The notes below the pieces were generated by a model that saw only the letters and a list, made by a program, of their open reading frames with translations, was not told where the DNA came from and made no database searches. 64,000 bases of DNA, from positions 1,736,001-1,800,000 of the forward strand of contig JAXHLQ010000001.1 in the NCBI GenBank assembly GCA_034522175.1, given 5' to 3'. Positions 8,698 to 18,157 of the stretch are shown here, in pieces. Every line of letters starts with the position of its first letter. The stretch's first letter is position 1. The position numbers and the translations under genes were made by a program. The DNA comes from JAIPDZ01 sp034522175 (lineage in GTDB: Bacteria; Desulfobacterota; DSM-4660; Desulfatiglandales; Desulfatiglandaceae).

Positions 8698-10284
8698 ATG
8701 GCAACAGAATCGGTTGATGTCATCGTGGTAGGATCAGGGGTCGGTGGCTGCGGTGTGGGCGCCCTCTTGGCCAAAGATCATGGAAAAAAGGTGCTCGTTT
8801 TGGAAAAGTCACCCTATATCGGAGGCCGGGTGGCCTCCTACACCGGAAAAGGAGACAAGGTCACCATTGACGGACAGGAACTGGACTATAGGGGTTTTAT
8901 GAAGTCCCTTGCGGATACGCGGTGCTGGGTCTCCTACTGTGAACCGGACTTAAAGACCATGTTCGAGGAGGGGCGTTTAGACGGCTGGACCTTTGAAAAC
9001 GGGGGCCATGGTCTCTTCTGGGGAAATAAATCGCGATGCCGGCTCCTTCTGGATCACCTGGAGCAGCCGGAGGATATGCCTGTCAACAAGGGGCTGGGAT
9101 TCGTGGACGGCGCCAAGGGCTTCAAGATGTACCAGGTCCCGCCCAGAGCCCCCTATCCCTGGCAGAGTGAGGAGGGATTCAGGGCCACCTTTTCTGCGCT
9201 CAGGCAGATGGGGCAACTCTCCATGGAGGAATGTGCAGCGGCCATGGAGATTGATGTGCAGACATGGCTTGAGGAAAGGGGGCTCACGGAAAATGAGGAG
9301 GCCTACGATTACATCAAGGTGGTCATGGCCTGTCAGAATGCCATGGCCGAACCCAGAATGGCGCCCGCCGGCGATTTTCTGGGCTATATGGCCATGGCAC
9401 GGGACATCGGCATGAATCTGCACTCGGGTTCAGTGGCCACCATGGCCGAACCGGGATGCATGGCCATCCCCCTCGCCATGGAACGGGCACTGAATGCCGC
9501 AGGGGGAGAGATCAGACGCGCCACCCCCGTGGAAGAGATCATTATCGAGGACGGCAAGGCGAGAGGTGTCACCATTCGCAACAAAGAAGGGGGATTTGAC
9601 ACCATTGAAGCGGACAAGGTCATCTGCAATATCCCGCCCAAGCACATCTTTAATGTCCTTCATCCCAGGCATTTCCCCCAGGAATGGGTGGATCTCCTTC
9701 AGACGAAGTTCTGGTCCCCGGGACTCCTGTCCGCCTTTATCGGCATTAAGAACAATGTGTGGGAGCCGTTCGATATCGACGAGCGGAGTTTCATCTGGAT
9801 GCCCGGGATCATCAAGCACGAAGGGTATGTCGGGGCTGTGGACATGGTCATGTGGAACATGGCCGCCTGCGCCAAACGCGGCCCGGAAGGGAAACGGGAT
9901 TTTATCTTTTCCACGGCCCTGACCGATAAAGAGATGAGAAACCCCAAAAAGGTCATGCGGGTGATCCAGTTCTGCATGGACTGGTTTAAGCGGACCTTCA
10001 AGGGATGGGAAGACAACGTGGAATTCGTCCTCTGGACGCCCTCGGACGAGGCCTACGGCAACTGGCGGCCGGTGGGCGAAAAGCGCCCTGATGTCAAAAG
10101 TCCCCATGTGGAGGATCTCTACTTTGTGGGAGATCAGTATGGAGAACGGTTATGGGGCGGCGGTGTGGACGGCGCATCCCTTTGTGCGGTGATGTGTGCG
10201 GATGCGATCATGGATACGGACTATGAGACCCGGATCTTCCCTCATTACCACCGGGGCATACCCACATTCTCCAAAACCTGGTAG
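8698..10284 (+). CDS. FAD-dependent oxidoreductase, phytoene-dehydrogenase-like
   Basis: The 528-residue flavoprotein has an N-terminal dinucleotide-binding motif VVGSGVGGCGVGA followed by VLVLEKSPYIGGR (the GG-R motif), and a C-terminal FAD-closing segment DLYFVGDQYGERLWGGGVDGAS. This is the pattern of the phytoene desaturase/amine oxidase superfamily. There is no signal peptide. It is the first gene after the sigma-54 promoter and lies 19 bases before an HpaB-family gene, so it probably acts on the same carbon skeleton, for instance introducing or saturating a C=C bond; the substrate is unknown. The ATG is preceded by CTAAGGAGG. Confidence 0.8.
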   Translation: MATESVDVIVVGSGVGGCGVGALLAKDHGKKVLVLEKSPYIGGRVASYTGKGDKVTIDGQELDYRGFMKSLADTRCWVSYCEPDLKTMFEEGRLDGWTFENGGHGLFWGNKSRCRLLLDHLEQPEDMPVNKGLGFVDGAKGFKMYQVPPRAPYPWQSEEGFRATFSALRQMGQLSMEECAAAMEIDVQTWLEERGLTENEEAYDYIKVVMACQNAMAEPRMAPAGDFLGYMAMARDIGMNLHSGSVATMAEPGCMAIPLAMERALNAAGGEIRRATPVEEIIIEDGKARGVTIRNKEGGFDTIEADKVICNIPPKHIFNVLHPRHFPQEWVDLLQTKFWSPGLLSAFIGIKNNVWEPFDIDERSFIWMPGIIKHEGYVGAVDMVMWNMAACAKRGPEGKRDFIFSTALTDKEMRNPKKVMRVIQFCMDWFKRTFKGWEDNVEFVLWTPSDEAYGNWRPVGEKRPDVKSPHVEDLYFVGDQYGERLWGGGVDGASLCAVMCADAIMDTDYETRIFPHYHRGIPTFSKTW

Positions 10285-10303
10285 AAAAAGGAGGCACCCG
10301 TCA

Positions 10304-11736
10304 ATGGCACTGATTACCGCTCAGCAATACAAGGAGAGTCTGAACGACGGCCGCGAAGTCTACTACAAAGGCGAGAAGGTCGATAATGTGGCCACCCATC
10401 CCGATCTCGGCGTCTGCGTGGACCTCATGGCCATCGACTACGAGATGGCCGAAAACCCTGAATATCAGGACCTCGCCGTCATCGAAAATCCCGAAACCGG
10501 TGAGAAGATGAGCCGGTATTATTACACCCCGCAGAAGGCTGAGGACCTGCTGAAGGCCCATGAGTTGATCGTCAAGGCCACCGAACTGGGGGATGGGTAT
10601 ATCCCCCTGGCCCATGACATCGGCGCGGATGCCCTCAACGCCATTCATATTACGGCCCATATGACCGGGAACCCGGACTACATTGACCGTATCGCGAACT
10701 ACCGGCACGTGTTGCAGGAAAAGGACCTGGCCACCTGTGCCGGGGTGACCGATGTGAAGGGCAACCGCATGCTCAGACCCTCTGATCCGGGCAGGCCCAT
10801 CCGGACTTTAATGTGCGCGTGGTTGAGAAAAGGTCCGATGGGATCGTGGTGAGAGGGGCCAAGATGCACATTACGGGGGCCGCTTATTGTAATGACATCT
10901 TTGTGATCCCCTGCCACGCCTTGAGCGAAGCAGACGCAGATTATGCCGTGGCCTTTGCCATACCCGCCAACACCAAAGGGATCAAACAGATCTGCCGCCC
11001 GTTCACGGCCCACATCAGCCCGCTGGAGTTTCCCATTTCGCGTCCTTTAAGGGTCCACACGGATTCGCTCATCATATTTGACGACGTGTTTGTTCCCTGG
11101 GAGCGGGTGTTCCTCTGCGGCGAATGGAAGCACGCGGCGACCCTGGTCTATAATTTTGCCCTGATGCACAGAAGAACCGGGTGTTCCTATCGCATCCCCC
11201 TGTCAGAACAGTTCGTGGGCGTGGGAGCGGCCATCGCCGAGTACAATGGCATTTCAAAGGCCCCTCATGTCCGGGAGAAACTCACGGACCTGGTCATTTA
11301 CCTTGAAACCCTCAAGTCCCTGTCCAAGACCGCGTGTTACGATTTCGTGATGCGCGGGGGCATTGCGGTGCCCAACCCCATCGCCACCAACATGGCCAAG
11401 TACCATTTCGCTCACAACTACCACGATATTGTTAAAATCGTGCAGGACCTGGCCGGCGGCATTGTGGTGACCGCCCCCACCTATAAGGACTATCAGCGAC
11501 CCGAACTGCACGACGATATCGACAAGTACTTGATGGCCAACAAGGAGATCTCCACCGAAAACCGCCTGCGCATGGTGGACTTGATCCGCCGGATCACCAG
11601 TGCGGATCTGGAGACCATCTGCCTGCATGGAGAGGGTTCCCCCATGGCCGAACGGATGACCATTTTCATGGAGGCCCAGAAGGTACTGAAGGACTGCCGA
11701 CATCTCGTGGAGCAGATGGCGGAAATAGAGCGGTAG
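10304..11736 (+). CDS. 4-hydroxyphenylacetate 3-hydroxylase / 4-hydroxybutyryl-CoA dehydratase family flavoprotein (frameshifted)
   Basis: The corrected protein is about 477 residues. It shows the HpaB/AbfD family landmarks VVEKRSDGIVVRGAKMHITG, HTDSLIIFDDVFVPWERVF and a C-terminal half rich in helices (GVGAAIAEYNG, VQDLAGGIVVTAPTYKDY). Family members either use reduced flavin and oxygen (HpaB) or dehydrate 4-hydroxyacyl-CoA with FAD and a [4Fe-4S] cluster (AbfD). In an anaerobe the second chemistry is more likely, but no clear cysteine pair is visible in the N-terminal half, although ALMHRRTGCSY has a His and a Cys close together. The frame breaks near 10786 (gatccggg, one base missing). It forms an operon with the FAD oxidoreductase and starts after AAAAAGGAGG. 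Confidence 0.8.
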
Positions 11737-11759
11737 GGGATTTTTGATTGGTGATGCTG

Positions 11760-11775
11760 GGGCACCGTTTTTGCT
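11760..11775 (+). promoter_or_regulatory. putative sigma-54 promoter before the SDR gene
   Basis: GGGCAC-N5-TTGCT, with GG at 11761-11762 and GC at 11773-11774: correct spacing and near-complete consensus. A second partial copy, TGGCAC-N5-TTCC, starts 17 bases later at 11777, so the element is tandemly repeated. The start codon follows at 11856 after ACAGGAGG. No UAS-like repeat was found nearby. Confidence 0.55.
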
Positions 11776-11855
11776 TTGGCACTGTTTTTCCTTCGGGAGA
11801 AATGCCAACGACCCCTTGCCTGTAAAGGAATCAAAAACCAACAGGAGGAAATCCT

Positions 11856-12620
11856 ATGGATTGCTCATTTTTGAGTTGTGAAGGAAAAGTCGCCCTGGTC
11901 ACCGGCGGGAGTCGGGGGATCGGGAAGGCCATTGCCCTGGCCTTTGCAGATGCAGGGGCGGATGTGGTCATTGCCAGCCGCAAATTCCCGGACCTTGAAG
12001 TCGTCGCAGATGAGATAAAGGCCACGGGGAAAAAGGCGGTGTGTATCCCGACGCATGCCAAGAAAACCGAGGATTTGGAGAAGCTGGTCAATCAGACCAT
12101 GGAGACATTCGGCCGGATCGATATTCTGGTGAACAATGCGGCCACCAATCCCGCTATGGGCCCCATAGTCGATACAGAGGAAAAGGTATTCGACCACATC
12201 ATTCAGACCAACCTCAAGGGATATTTTACGCTGAGCAAGCTTGTCGGGAAGATCATGCAGAATCAGAAATCGGGACACATCATCAATATATCCTCTGCAG
12301 GGGGCGTCAGTCCGGCAGAGGGACTGGGACCCTACTGCATCAGCAAGGCCGGCATCAACATGCTGACCAAGCAGATGGCCCTGGAACTGGGACCCTATAA
12401 TGTCCGTGTCAATGCCATCGCCCCCCGCATTATCAAGACCGACTTCAGTAAGGCCCTGTGGAGCAACGATAAATTGATGGAGATGGAGTATCGATTGACG
12501 CCCCTCAAATGTGTGGGGACACCGGAAGAAATTGCCCGGACCGCATTGTATTTGTGCTCCAGTGCCGCAAACTACATGACCGGCCACATTCTTGTCATCA
12601 ATGGGGGAGCCTTCTTTTAG
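11856..12620 (+). CDS. short-chain dehydrogenase/reductase (SDR)
   Basis: A classical 254-residue SDR: cofactor motif VTGGSRGIGKAI (residues about 12-23), NNAAT, the catalytic Ser in INISSAGG, and the YCISKAG (YxxxK) pair near residue 155. It oxidises or reduces an alcohol/ketone with NAD(P). The C-terminus GHILVINGGAFF is typical of FabG-like members. Its own putative sigma-54 promoter and its place before the LIV genes suggest it serves the same catabolic pathway, for example oxidising a ring or side-chain hydroxyl. The substrate cannot be read from the sequence. Confidence 0.9.
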   Translation: MDCSFLSCEGKVALVTGGSRGIGKAIALAFADAGADVVIASRKFPDLEVVADEIKATGKKAVCIPTHAKKTEDLEKLVNQTMETFGRIDILVNNAATNPAMGPIVDTEEKVFDHIIQTNLKGYFTLSKLVGKIMQNQKSGHIINISSAGGVSPAEGLGPYCISKAGINMLTKQMALELGPYNVRVNAIAPRIIKTDFSKALWSNDKLMEMEYRLTPLKCVGTPEEIARTALYLCSSAANYMTGHILVINGGAFF

Positions 12621-12691
12621 GCGCCTGGTCTGTAATTTCGAGACGCCGTTACACTTGAACCGTTGGCCCCATTCGGGAAAGGGTTTCACGG

Positions 12692-13486
12692 ATGCTGAGA
12701 CTCATCAACCTGGAAACCACCTATAATGATATCATCCTGGCGCTCAAAGGAATTTCCTTGAATGTCTCCACGGCCGATATCGTTGCACTCCTCGGTGCGA
12801 ACGGGGCAGGAAAGACCACGACCATCAATACCATTTCCGGCATTCGAAAAACCCTTCAGTTGACCATCGAAGACGGAACCATCGAATTTGAAGGAGAGGT
12901 GATCAACGAAAAAGCCCCCCATGAAGTGGTCTCACTCGGCATTCTTCAGGTCCCTGAGGGACGAAAGGTCTTTGCCGAACTGACCGTTGCCGAAAATATC
13001 CTCATCGGCTCATATACATTGGAAAACCGGCATCATTTTGTCACGAACAGGAGATCCGTGCTCGCCTACTTTCCCATCCTTCAGGACCGGGTTCATCAAT
13101 TGGCCGGCTATCTGAGTGGCGGGGAACAACAAATGCTGGTAATCGCCAGGGCCCTGATGCCCGAGCCCAAGCTGATGATGATGGACGAGCCGTCCCTCGG
13201 CCTCGCGCCTCTCGTGGTGGATGAGATCTTTGGCATTGTGAAGAGGATCAACAGGGAGCAAAACGTGGCGATCCTCCTGGTGGAACAGAATGCCCATGTG
13301 GCACTCGCCATTGCCCGATACGGATATATTCTCGAAAACGGTCGCGTGGTCATGGAAGGCCCGAGTGAGCGGCTTCGAGAAGACCGGGATATAAAGGAGT
13401 TTTACCTGGGCCTTTCCGAGGTGGGCACAAAGAAGAGCTTCAAAGAGGTCAAACACTACAAAAGAAGGAAGCGGTGGCTTTCCTGA
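12692..13486 (+). CDS. livF: LIV-type ABC transporter ATP-binding protein (LivF-like)
   Basis: The 264-residue cytoplasmic ATPase has Walker A GANGAGKTTT, signature LSGGEQQ, Walker B LMMMDEPS and an H-loop region VAILLVEQNAH. The Q-loop sequence LQVPEGRKVF is characteristic of LivF. It powers uptake through the LivH/LivM permease encoded downstream. It is the first gene of the set livF, livG, fadD, livH, livM, livK, which read in one direction with overlapping or close ends. Confidence 0.92.
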   Translation: MLRLINLETTYNDIILALKGISLNVSTADIVALLGANGAGKTTTINTISGIRKTLQLTIEDGTIEFEGEVINEKAPHEVVSLGILQVPEGRKVFAELTVAENILIGSYTLENRHHFVTNRRSVLAYFPILQDRVHQLAGYLSGGEQQMLVIARALMPEPKLMMMDEPSLGLAPLVVDEIFGIVKRINREQNVAILLVEQNAHVALAIARYGYILENGRVVMEGPSERLREDRDIKEFYLGLSEVGTKKSFKEVKHYKRRKRWLS

Positions 13487-14268
13487 TGACGGCCCCATCA
13501 ACCCTGTTGGCGATTTCATCTCTTTCCATGAGATTTGGTGGCATCCAGGCCACCAAGGATGTCTCCATCCGCGTGGAAAATGGGGAGATCTATTCCATCA
13601 TCGGGCCCAACGGGGCAGGTAAAACCACGGTTTTCAATTGCATCAGCGGCATATACCGGGCACAGGCGGGGATGATCCTGTTTAAAGGGAAAGAGCTTAT
13701 CGGAATGAAGCCCCACAAGATCGCCCACCTCGGGATTGCACGGGCCTTTCAAAATATTGAGCTGTTCAGGGGCATGACGGTGTTGGATAACCTCATGTCG
13801 GCGAGAGGGCCGCATCTTGAATACGGCCTGTTGCGCGCCGCCGTATTTCTTGGGAAGTGCGCAAAGGAAGAGGTGAGAAACCGGGATGCGGTGGAAGAGA
13901 TCATCGAATTCCTCGATTTGCAGCACCTGAGAAAGTCTCCCGTCTCCAGTCTCCCCTATGGGCTTCAAAAACGGGTCGAATTGGGGCGGGCCCTATCCAT
14001 GAAACCCGCGCTCCTGCTGGTGGATGAACCGGTCAGCGGGATGAATCTTGAGGAAACCGAAGACATGGCGCGCTACCTGCTGGATATCAACGAAGAGATG
14101 GGCATTACCATTCTGCTGGTGGAACATGATATGGGCCTGGTGATGGATCTATCCGACCGCATTGCGGTTTTGAATTTCGGCCTCAAAATCGCAGAAGGTC
14201 CGCCCGCAGATATTGCGGCCAATCCTGAGGTCGTCAGCGCCTATCTGGGCCAAAAGCAAGCCGAATGA
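13474..14268 (+). CDS. livG: LIV-type ABC transporter ATP-binding protein (LivG-like)
   Basis: The 264-residue ATPase has Walker A GPNGAGKTT, the LivG-type segment GIARAFQNIELFRGMTV, Walker B LLLVDEPVSGM and ILLVEHDMGLVMDLSD. The canonical signature LSGG is replaced by VSSLPYGLQKR, common in LivG proteins. Two starts are possible: GTG at 13474 with AAGGAA close upstream, or ATG at 13486 overlapping the livF stop (TGATG). The first has the better ribosome site. It works as a heterodimer with LivF. Confidence 0.9.
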   Translation: MAFLMTAPSTLLAISSLSMRFGGIQATKDVSIRVENGEIYSIIGPNGAGKTTVFNCISGIYRAQAGMILFKGKELIGMKPHKIAHLGIARAFQNIELFRGMTVLDNLMSARGPHLEYGLLRAAVFLGKCAKEEVRNRDAVEEIIEFLDLQHLRKSPVSSLPYGLQKRVELGRALSMKPALLLVDEPVSGMNLEETEDMARYLLDINEEMGITILLVEHDMGLVMDLSDRIAVLNFGLKIAEGPPADIAANPEVVSAYLGQKQAE

Positions 14269-16070
14269 AGCACACAGACACCACTTTCCCGATGTTGTTG
14301 CTGGAAAATGCCCGCAGATACGGGAGACGAGTGGCCATGCGGGAAAAGTATAAAGGAATCTGGCAGGAGATCTCCTGGGAAGAATATCTCAACCGCGTCA
14401 GGTACCTTTGCCTGGGACTCTTGAGGATGGGTCTGAAACGGGGCGACCATGCTGCCATACTGGGGGAAAACTGCCCGCAATGGATCTTTTCGGATCTTGC
14501 CGTTCAGGGCCTCGGCGCGGTATCCGTGGGGATATACCCCACCAACTCGAAGGAGCAGGTCCAATACATCCTTGAGCACTCCAGATCCCGGATGGTTGTG
14601 GTCAAGGACCAGGAGCAGGTGGACAAGGTGCTTGCCGTAAAGGACCATCTCCCGGAGCTGAACCGGGTGGTCGTCATGGACATGAGGGGACTGCGTCACT
14701 ATGAAGATCCCCTCATTATCAGTTACGCCGATGTGGAAGCCATGGGACGGGAATTGGGTGATACCGAATCCGGGCGGTTCCAGGAACTCGTCACACAAAC
14801 CGCTCCTGATGATGTGGCGTTTATCGTGTATACCTCCGGTACCACGGGTCCGCCGAAAGGGGCCATGATCTCGCATCGCAGTAATATTCACATGATCGTC
14901 AACGGGCTTCAGGACATCCTTCACTTCACGGATCAAGATACCCTTCTCTCCTATCTGCCCCTCTGTCATATCCTGGAGCGGAACCTCTCCATGTGCATGC
15001 CGCTGGTTTTCGGCTATACCATTAACTTTGCGGAATCCATCGATACGGTTCAGGAAAATATTCGTGAAATCTCGCCGAGCTTTTTCGCCGCGGTTCCGAG
15101 AATCCTTGAAAAACTGCATTCGGCCATCAACATCCGGATCGAAGACAGCACGCGGTTTAAACGGCTGGTTTATATCCTTTTCGAACCGGTAGGTAAACGC
15201 ACAGCCGTCCACCGAATGAATCGACAGCGCCCGCCCTTTCAATGGCTGCTTCTTTACGGACTGGCCTATTGGTGCATCTACCGGGCCATGCGAAAAAAAA
15301 TGGGTCTTTTGAACTGCCGGTGCGTCATGAGCGGTGGCGCGCCCATTGCGCCGGAGGTTCTGGCCTTCTTTCGATCCCTCGGGATTGTCGCTGTGGAACT
15401 GTACGGATTGACGGAGACCTGCGGCACCATCTCGGGTCCCCACCACATTATCAAACACGGTTCGGTGGGCGAACCTTGCGGTGCCGTGGAATTTAAACTG
15501 GCCCCAGATGGGGAGATCATGGTCAAGGGGGATTCGGTGTTCGCCGGGTACTATCGTGATCCGGAATCAACGCAGGAAATCATAGAGAATGGATGGCTTT
15601 ACACCGGTGACATGGGGGAAATTGACGAAGACGGGCATCTTTATATCGTGGACCGAAAAAAGGATATCATCATCACTTCGGGGGGGAAAAACATCTCTCC
15701 ATCTGAAATCGAAAACAAGATGAAGTGCAGTTCGTACATCAAGGAGGCCATTGTTATTGGAGATGGCCGAAAATACCTGACGGCCCTTATCCAGATCGAG
15801 TACGAGAACGTGGGAAATTGGGCCCAGAACAACAAAATCGCCTATACCACCTACAAGAGCCTGGCCCGGAGTCGGGATGTATTTGAATTGATAAGGGATG
15901 AGGTGAATCAGGTGAATGAAACCCTTGCACAGGTGGAGCGCATCAAGAAATTCAAGCTCCTCGACAAAGAACTGGATCAGGACGATGAGGAACTCACGGC
16001 CACACAGAAGGTCAAGCGAAAAGTCATAGCCGAGCGGTTTCAAGAGGAAATCGCCGAGATGTATGCTTGA
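14265..16070 (+). CDS. long-chain-type acyl-CoA synthetase (AMP-forming)
   Basis: The 601-residue ANL-superfamily enzyme has the P-loop YTSGTTGPPKGAMISH near residue 188, GLTETCGTIS (A5), and YTGDMGEIDEDGHLYIVDRKKDIIITSGGK (A7-A8, read as adjoining motifs) near 445. The length and the C-terminal helix fit the long-chain ACSL type rather than acetyl-CoA synthetase. It activates a carboxylic acid with ATP and CoA. The gene starts inside the livG stop (ATGA) and its end overlaps livH, so activation is locked into the transporter operon, pointing to uptake-coupled CoA activation. Confidence 0.9.
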   Translation: MKHTDTTFPMLLLENARRYGRRVAMREKYKGIWQEISWEEYLNRVRYLCLGLLRMGLKRGDHAAILGENCPQWIFSDLAVQGLGAVSVGIYPTNSKEQVQYILEHSRSRMVVVKDQEQVDKVLAVKDHLPELNRVVVMDMRGLRHYEDPLIISYADVEAMGRELGDTESGRFQELVTQTAPDDVAFIVYTSGTTGPPKGAMISHRSNIHMIVNGLQDILHFTDQDTLLSYLPLCHILERNLSMCMPLVFGYTINFAESIDTVQENIREISPSFFAAVPRILEKLHSAINIRIEDSTRFKRLVYILFEPVGKRTAVHRMNRQRPPFQWLLLYGLAYWCIYRAMRKKMGLLNCRCVMSGGAPIAPEVLAFFRSLGIVAVELYGLTETCGTISGPHHIIKHGSVGEPCGAVEFKLAPDGEIMVKGDSVFAGYYRDPESTQEIIENGWLYTGDMGEIDEDGHLYIVDRKKDIIITSGGKNISPSEIENKMKCSSYIKEAIVIGDGRKYLTALIQIEYENVGNWAQNNKIAYTTYKSLARSRDVFELIRDEVNQVNETLAQVERIKKFKLLDKELDQDDEELTATQKVKRKVIAERFQEEIAEMYA

Positions 16071-16975
16071 TACGATGGAAACGATTATTAACATCCTCGT
16101 AAACGGGTTGTCCATGGGCGCCATATATGCCCTATTGGCCTCTTGGCTTCGTCCTCATTTTCAAATCAACGGGGATTATCAACTTTGCCCAGGGGCAATT
16201 GGCCATGGTCGGCGCCTTTCTCTGCTACACCTTTGCCACACTCTGTCATATTCCCTATCTTTTTTCGTTTCTGATTGCCCTAGGTATTGGGGCCCTGCTG
16301 GGTGCGGTGGTGGATATGCTCTTTTTCAGACGGATGGTGGGCGAACCCATGTTTTCCACCATCATGGTCACCGTCGGGCTGGCCAGCATTTTGTCCTGCG
16401 CAGCCGGACTGATCTGGGGACACGACGTCTACCCCATCCATTCCCCCTTTACCGGCAGAACCTTTGAATTTTCCGGCATCACCCTCTCCCGGGGCTCCCT
16501 GTACACCATCGGCGTGTCCCTGATTTTGATTGTGCTCTTCGTTTTGTTCTTCAATCGATCGCTCCTGGGCATTGCCATGAAAGGTACCGCAGAAGATCCG
16601 GATACATCGGGTCTCATGGGCATTAACGTCAAAAAGATCCATATGATCTCCTGGGCCATCGGGACAGTGGTCGCAGTGGTGGCCGGGATTTTTCTGGCAG
16701 AAGAGAGCTTCGTCAGGCTCTCCATGAGTCACTTCGGCATTAAGGCCATGGCAGCCGCCATTCTGGGCGGGATGCAAAGCATCGGCGGTGCCATCCTGGG
16801 CGGCGTGATGATCGGGATTGTGGAAGGGCTTGCGGCCAATTATCTGAGCGGCATGGAAATCGGAAACTTCCATTTTGGGGATGTGAAAGATGTCACCGCT
16901 TTTGTCATTATGATTATTGTCCTGATGCTCAGACCTCACGGCATCTTTGGAAAAGAGAAGGTGGAACGGGTGTAG
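16063..16975 (+). CDS. livH: LIV-type ABC transporter permease LivH (frameshifted)
   Basis: A membrane protein of about 303 residues after correction: NGLSMGAIYALLA then LGFVLIFKSTGIINFAQGQ, the conserved LivH N-terminus, and several hydrophobic helices ending in MIIVLMLRPHGIFGKE. A single extra base near 16141 (ggcctcttggc instead of ggcccttggc) splits the frame; removing it restores the family sequence exactly. It forms the translocation path with LivM in the inner membrane. ATG at 16063 overlaps the preceding synthetase gene; ATG at 16075 is an alternative. Confidence 0.88.
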
Positions 16976-16981
16976 ACAGAC

Positions 16982-18019
16982 ATGGCCGGCACATTCAAGA
17001 CAAGTTATCGGGCGGACATGACCCTCTTTCAGAACCTTTGGGTAAAGGTTTGGCTCATCATCCTGATCCTTCTCATGCTGCTGGCTCCCTGTGTCCTGTC
17101 AAGATATCAGTTGAGCATCCTCAACGAAATGGGCATCGCCGCCATCGGGGCCGTAGGTCTCAATCTTCTCACCGGGTACACCGGTCAGATTTCCCTCGGG
17201 CACGGCGCCTTTTTGGCCATCGGGGCCTACACGTCGGGACTCTTGACCGGAAAGGCTGGAATTCCAATCTTTCTCTCCATCCCCCTGTCCGGACTAATGG
17301 CTGCGGGACTGGGGTTCATTGTCGGCATTCCCTCTCTCAGGCTCAAAGGCCTCTATCTTGCATTGGGCACGTTGGCCTTCGGCTTCGTCGTGGAATACGT
17401 CCTGTTTCATTGGGGTCTCACCCAGGGAGACATGGGAATGCCTGTGGAACGGGTTCGTGTGGGGCCATTCGCCCTACATACGGAAAAGGGGTATTTTTAT
17501 TTTATTATGGCGTTCGTGGTCATTGCCACGCTCTGTGCCAAGAACCTGGTCAGGAGCAAAATCGGCCGTGCCTTCATTGCCATCAGGGACAGGGATATCG
17601 CCGCCGAGGCCCTGGGTATCTCGCTGGCCAAGTATAAGGTTATGGCGTTCGGGATCAGTGCCTTTTATGCCGGTGTGGCGGGGTGTCTCATGGCCCACTA
17701 CCAGAAATGGATTGTGCCCGGGAATTTCGATATCTCCCTTTCCATCGCCTATATCGCCATGATCGTCCTGGGGGGGCTGGGATCGGTTCTGGGCGCCGTT
17801 CTCGGGGCCATACTGATCACAGGGATTCCCCATGGCATCGTCTATCTCACGGACCTGTTTAAGGAGACCTATCCCGCGCTCAGCGGGCTCATTGTGGATA
17901 TCAAGTTGGGGATATTCGGACTGATTATCGTATTGACATTGCTCTTTGAACCCAGAGGGCTTTTCGGCATTTACGGCCGGGTCAAGCGTTACTGGAAAAC
18001 CTGGCCGTACCGGTACTGA
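16982..18019 (+). CDS. livM: LIV-type ABC transporter permease LivM
   Basis: A 345-residue polytopic membrane protein with the LivM hallmarks GLNLLTGYTGQISLGHGAF near the N-terminus, RLKGLYLALGTLAFGF in the middle, the EAA-like cytoplasmic loop GRAFIAIRDRDIAAEALGI, and ALIVLTLLFEPRGLFG-type C-terminus. It pairs with LivH. The gene follows livH by six bases. Confidence 0.92.
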   Translation: MAGTFKTSYRADMTLFQNLWVKVWLIILILLMLLAPCVLSRYQLSILNEMGIAAIGAVGLNLLTGYTGQISLGHGAFLAIGAYTSGLLTGKAGIPIFLSIPLSGLMAAGLGFIVGIPSLRLKGLYLALGTLAFGFVVEYVLFHWGLTQGDMGMPVERVRVGPFALHTEKGYFYFIMAFVVIATLCAKNLVRSKIGRAFIAIRDRDIAAEALGISLAKYKVMAFGISAFYAGVAGCLMAHYQKWIVPGNFDISLSIAYIAMIVLGGLGSVLGAVLGAILITGIPHGIVYLTDLFKETYPALSGLIVDIKLGIFGLIIVLTLLFEPRGLFGIYGRVKRYWKTWPYRY

Positions 18020-18070
18020 GTGATCTGCTCAGCAAGGTCCAGGAAAAGGTGCTGATAACGAATTGGCTTG

Positions 18071-18105
18071 CTGTCGAGCCCGGTCGATGGGCTCAATGGC
18101 GACAG
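18071..18105 (+). other. intercistronic stem-loop before the binding-protein gene
   Basis: CTGTCG (18071-18076) pairs with CGACAG (18100-18105) outside an inner stem GAGCCC (18076-18081) / GGGCTC (18089-18094). There is no T-run, so it is not a simple terminator. Such hairpins before highly expressed binding-protein genes often stabilise the downstream mRNA; that role is inference. Confidence 0.4.
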
Positions 18106-18157
18106 GATCCAGGAGGTCATGCAACATTCACCCATTTTGTGTAAAGGAGGCAATCAA

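Noticed and set aside
14241..15458. 405-codon open frame on the minus strand
   Set aside because: Antisense to the acyl-CoA synthetase; composition is that of a complementary frame in GC-rich coding DNA.
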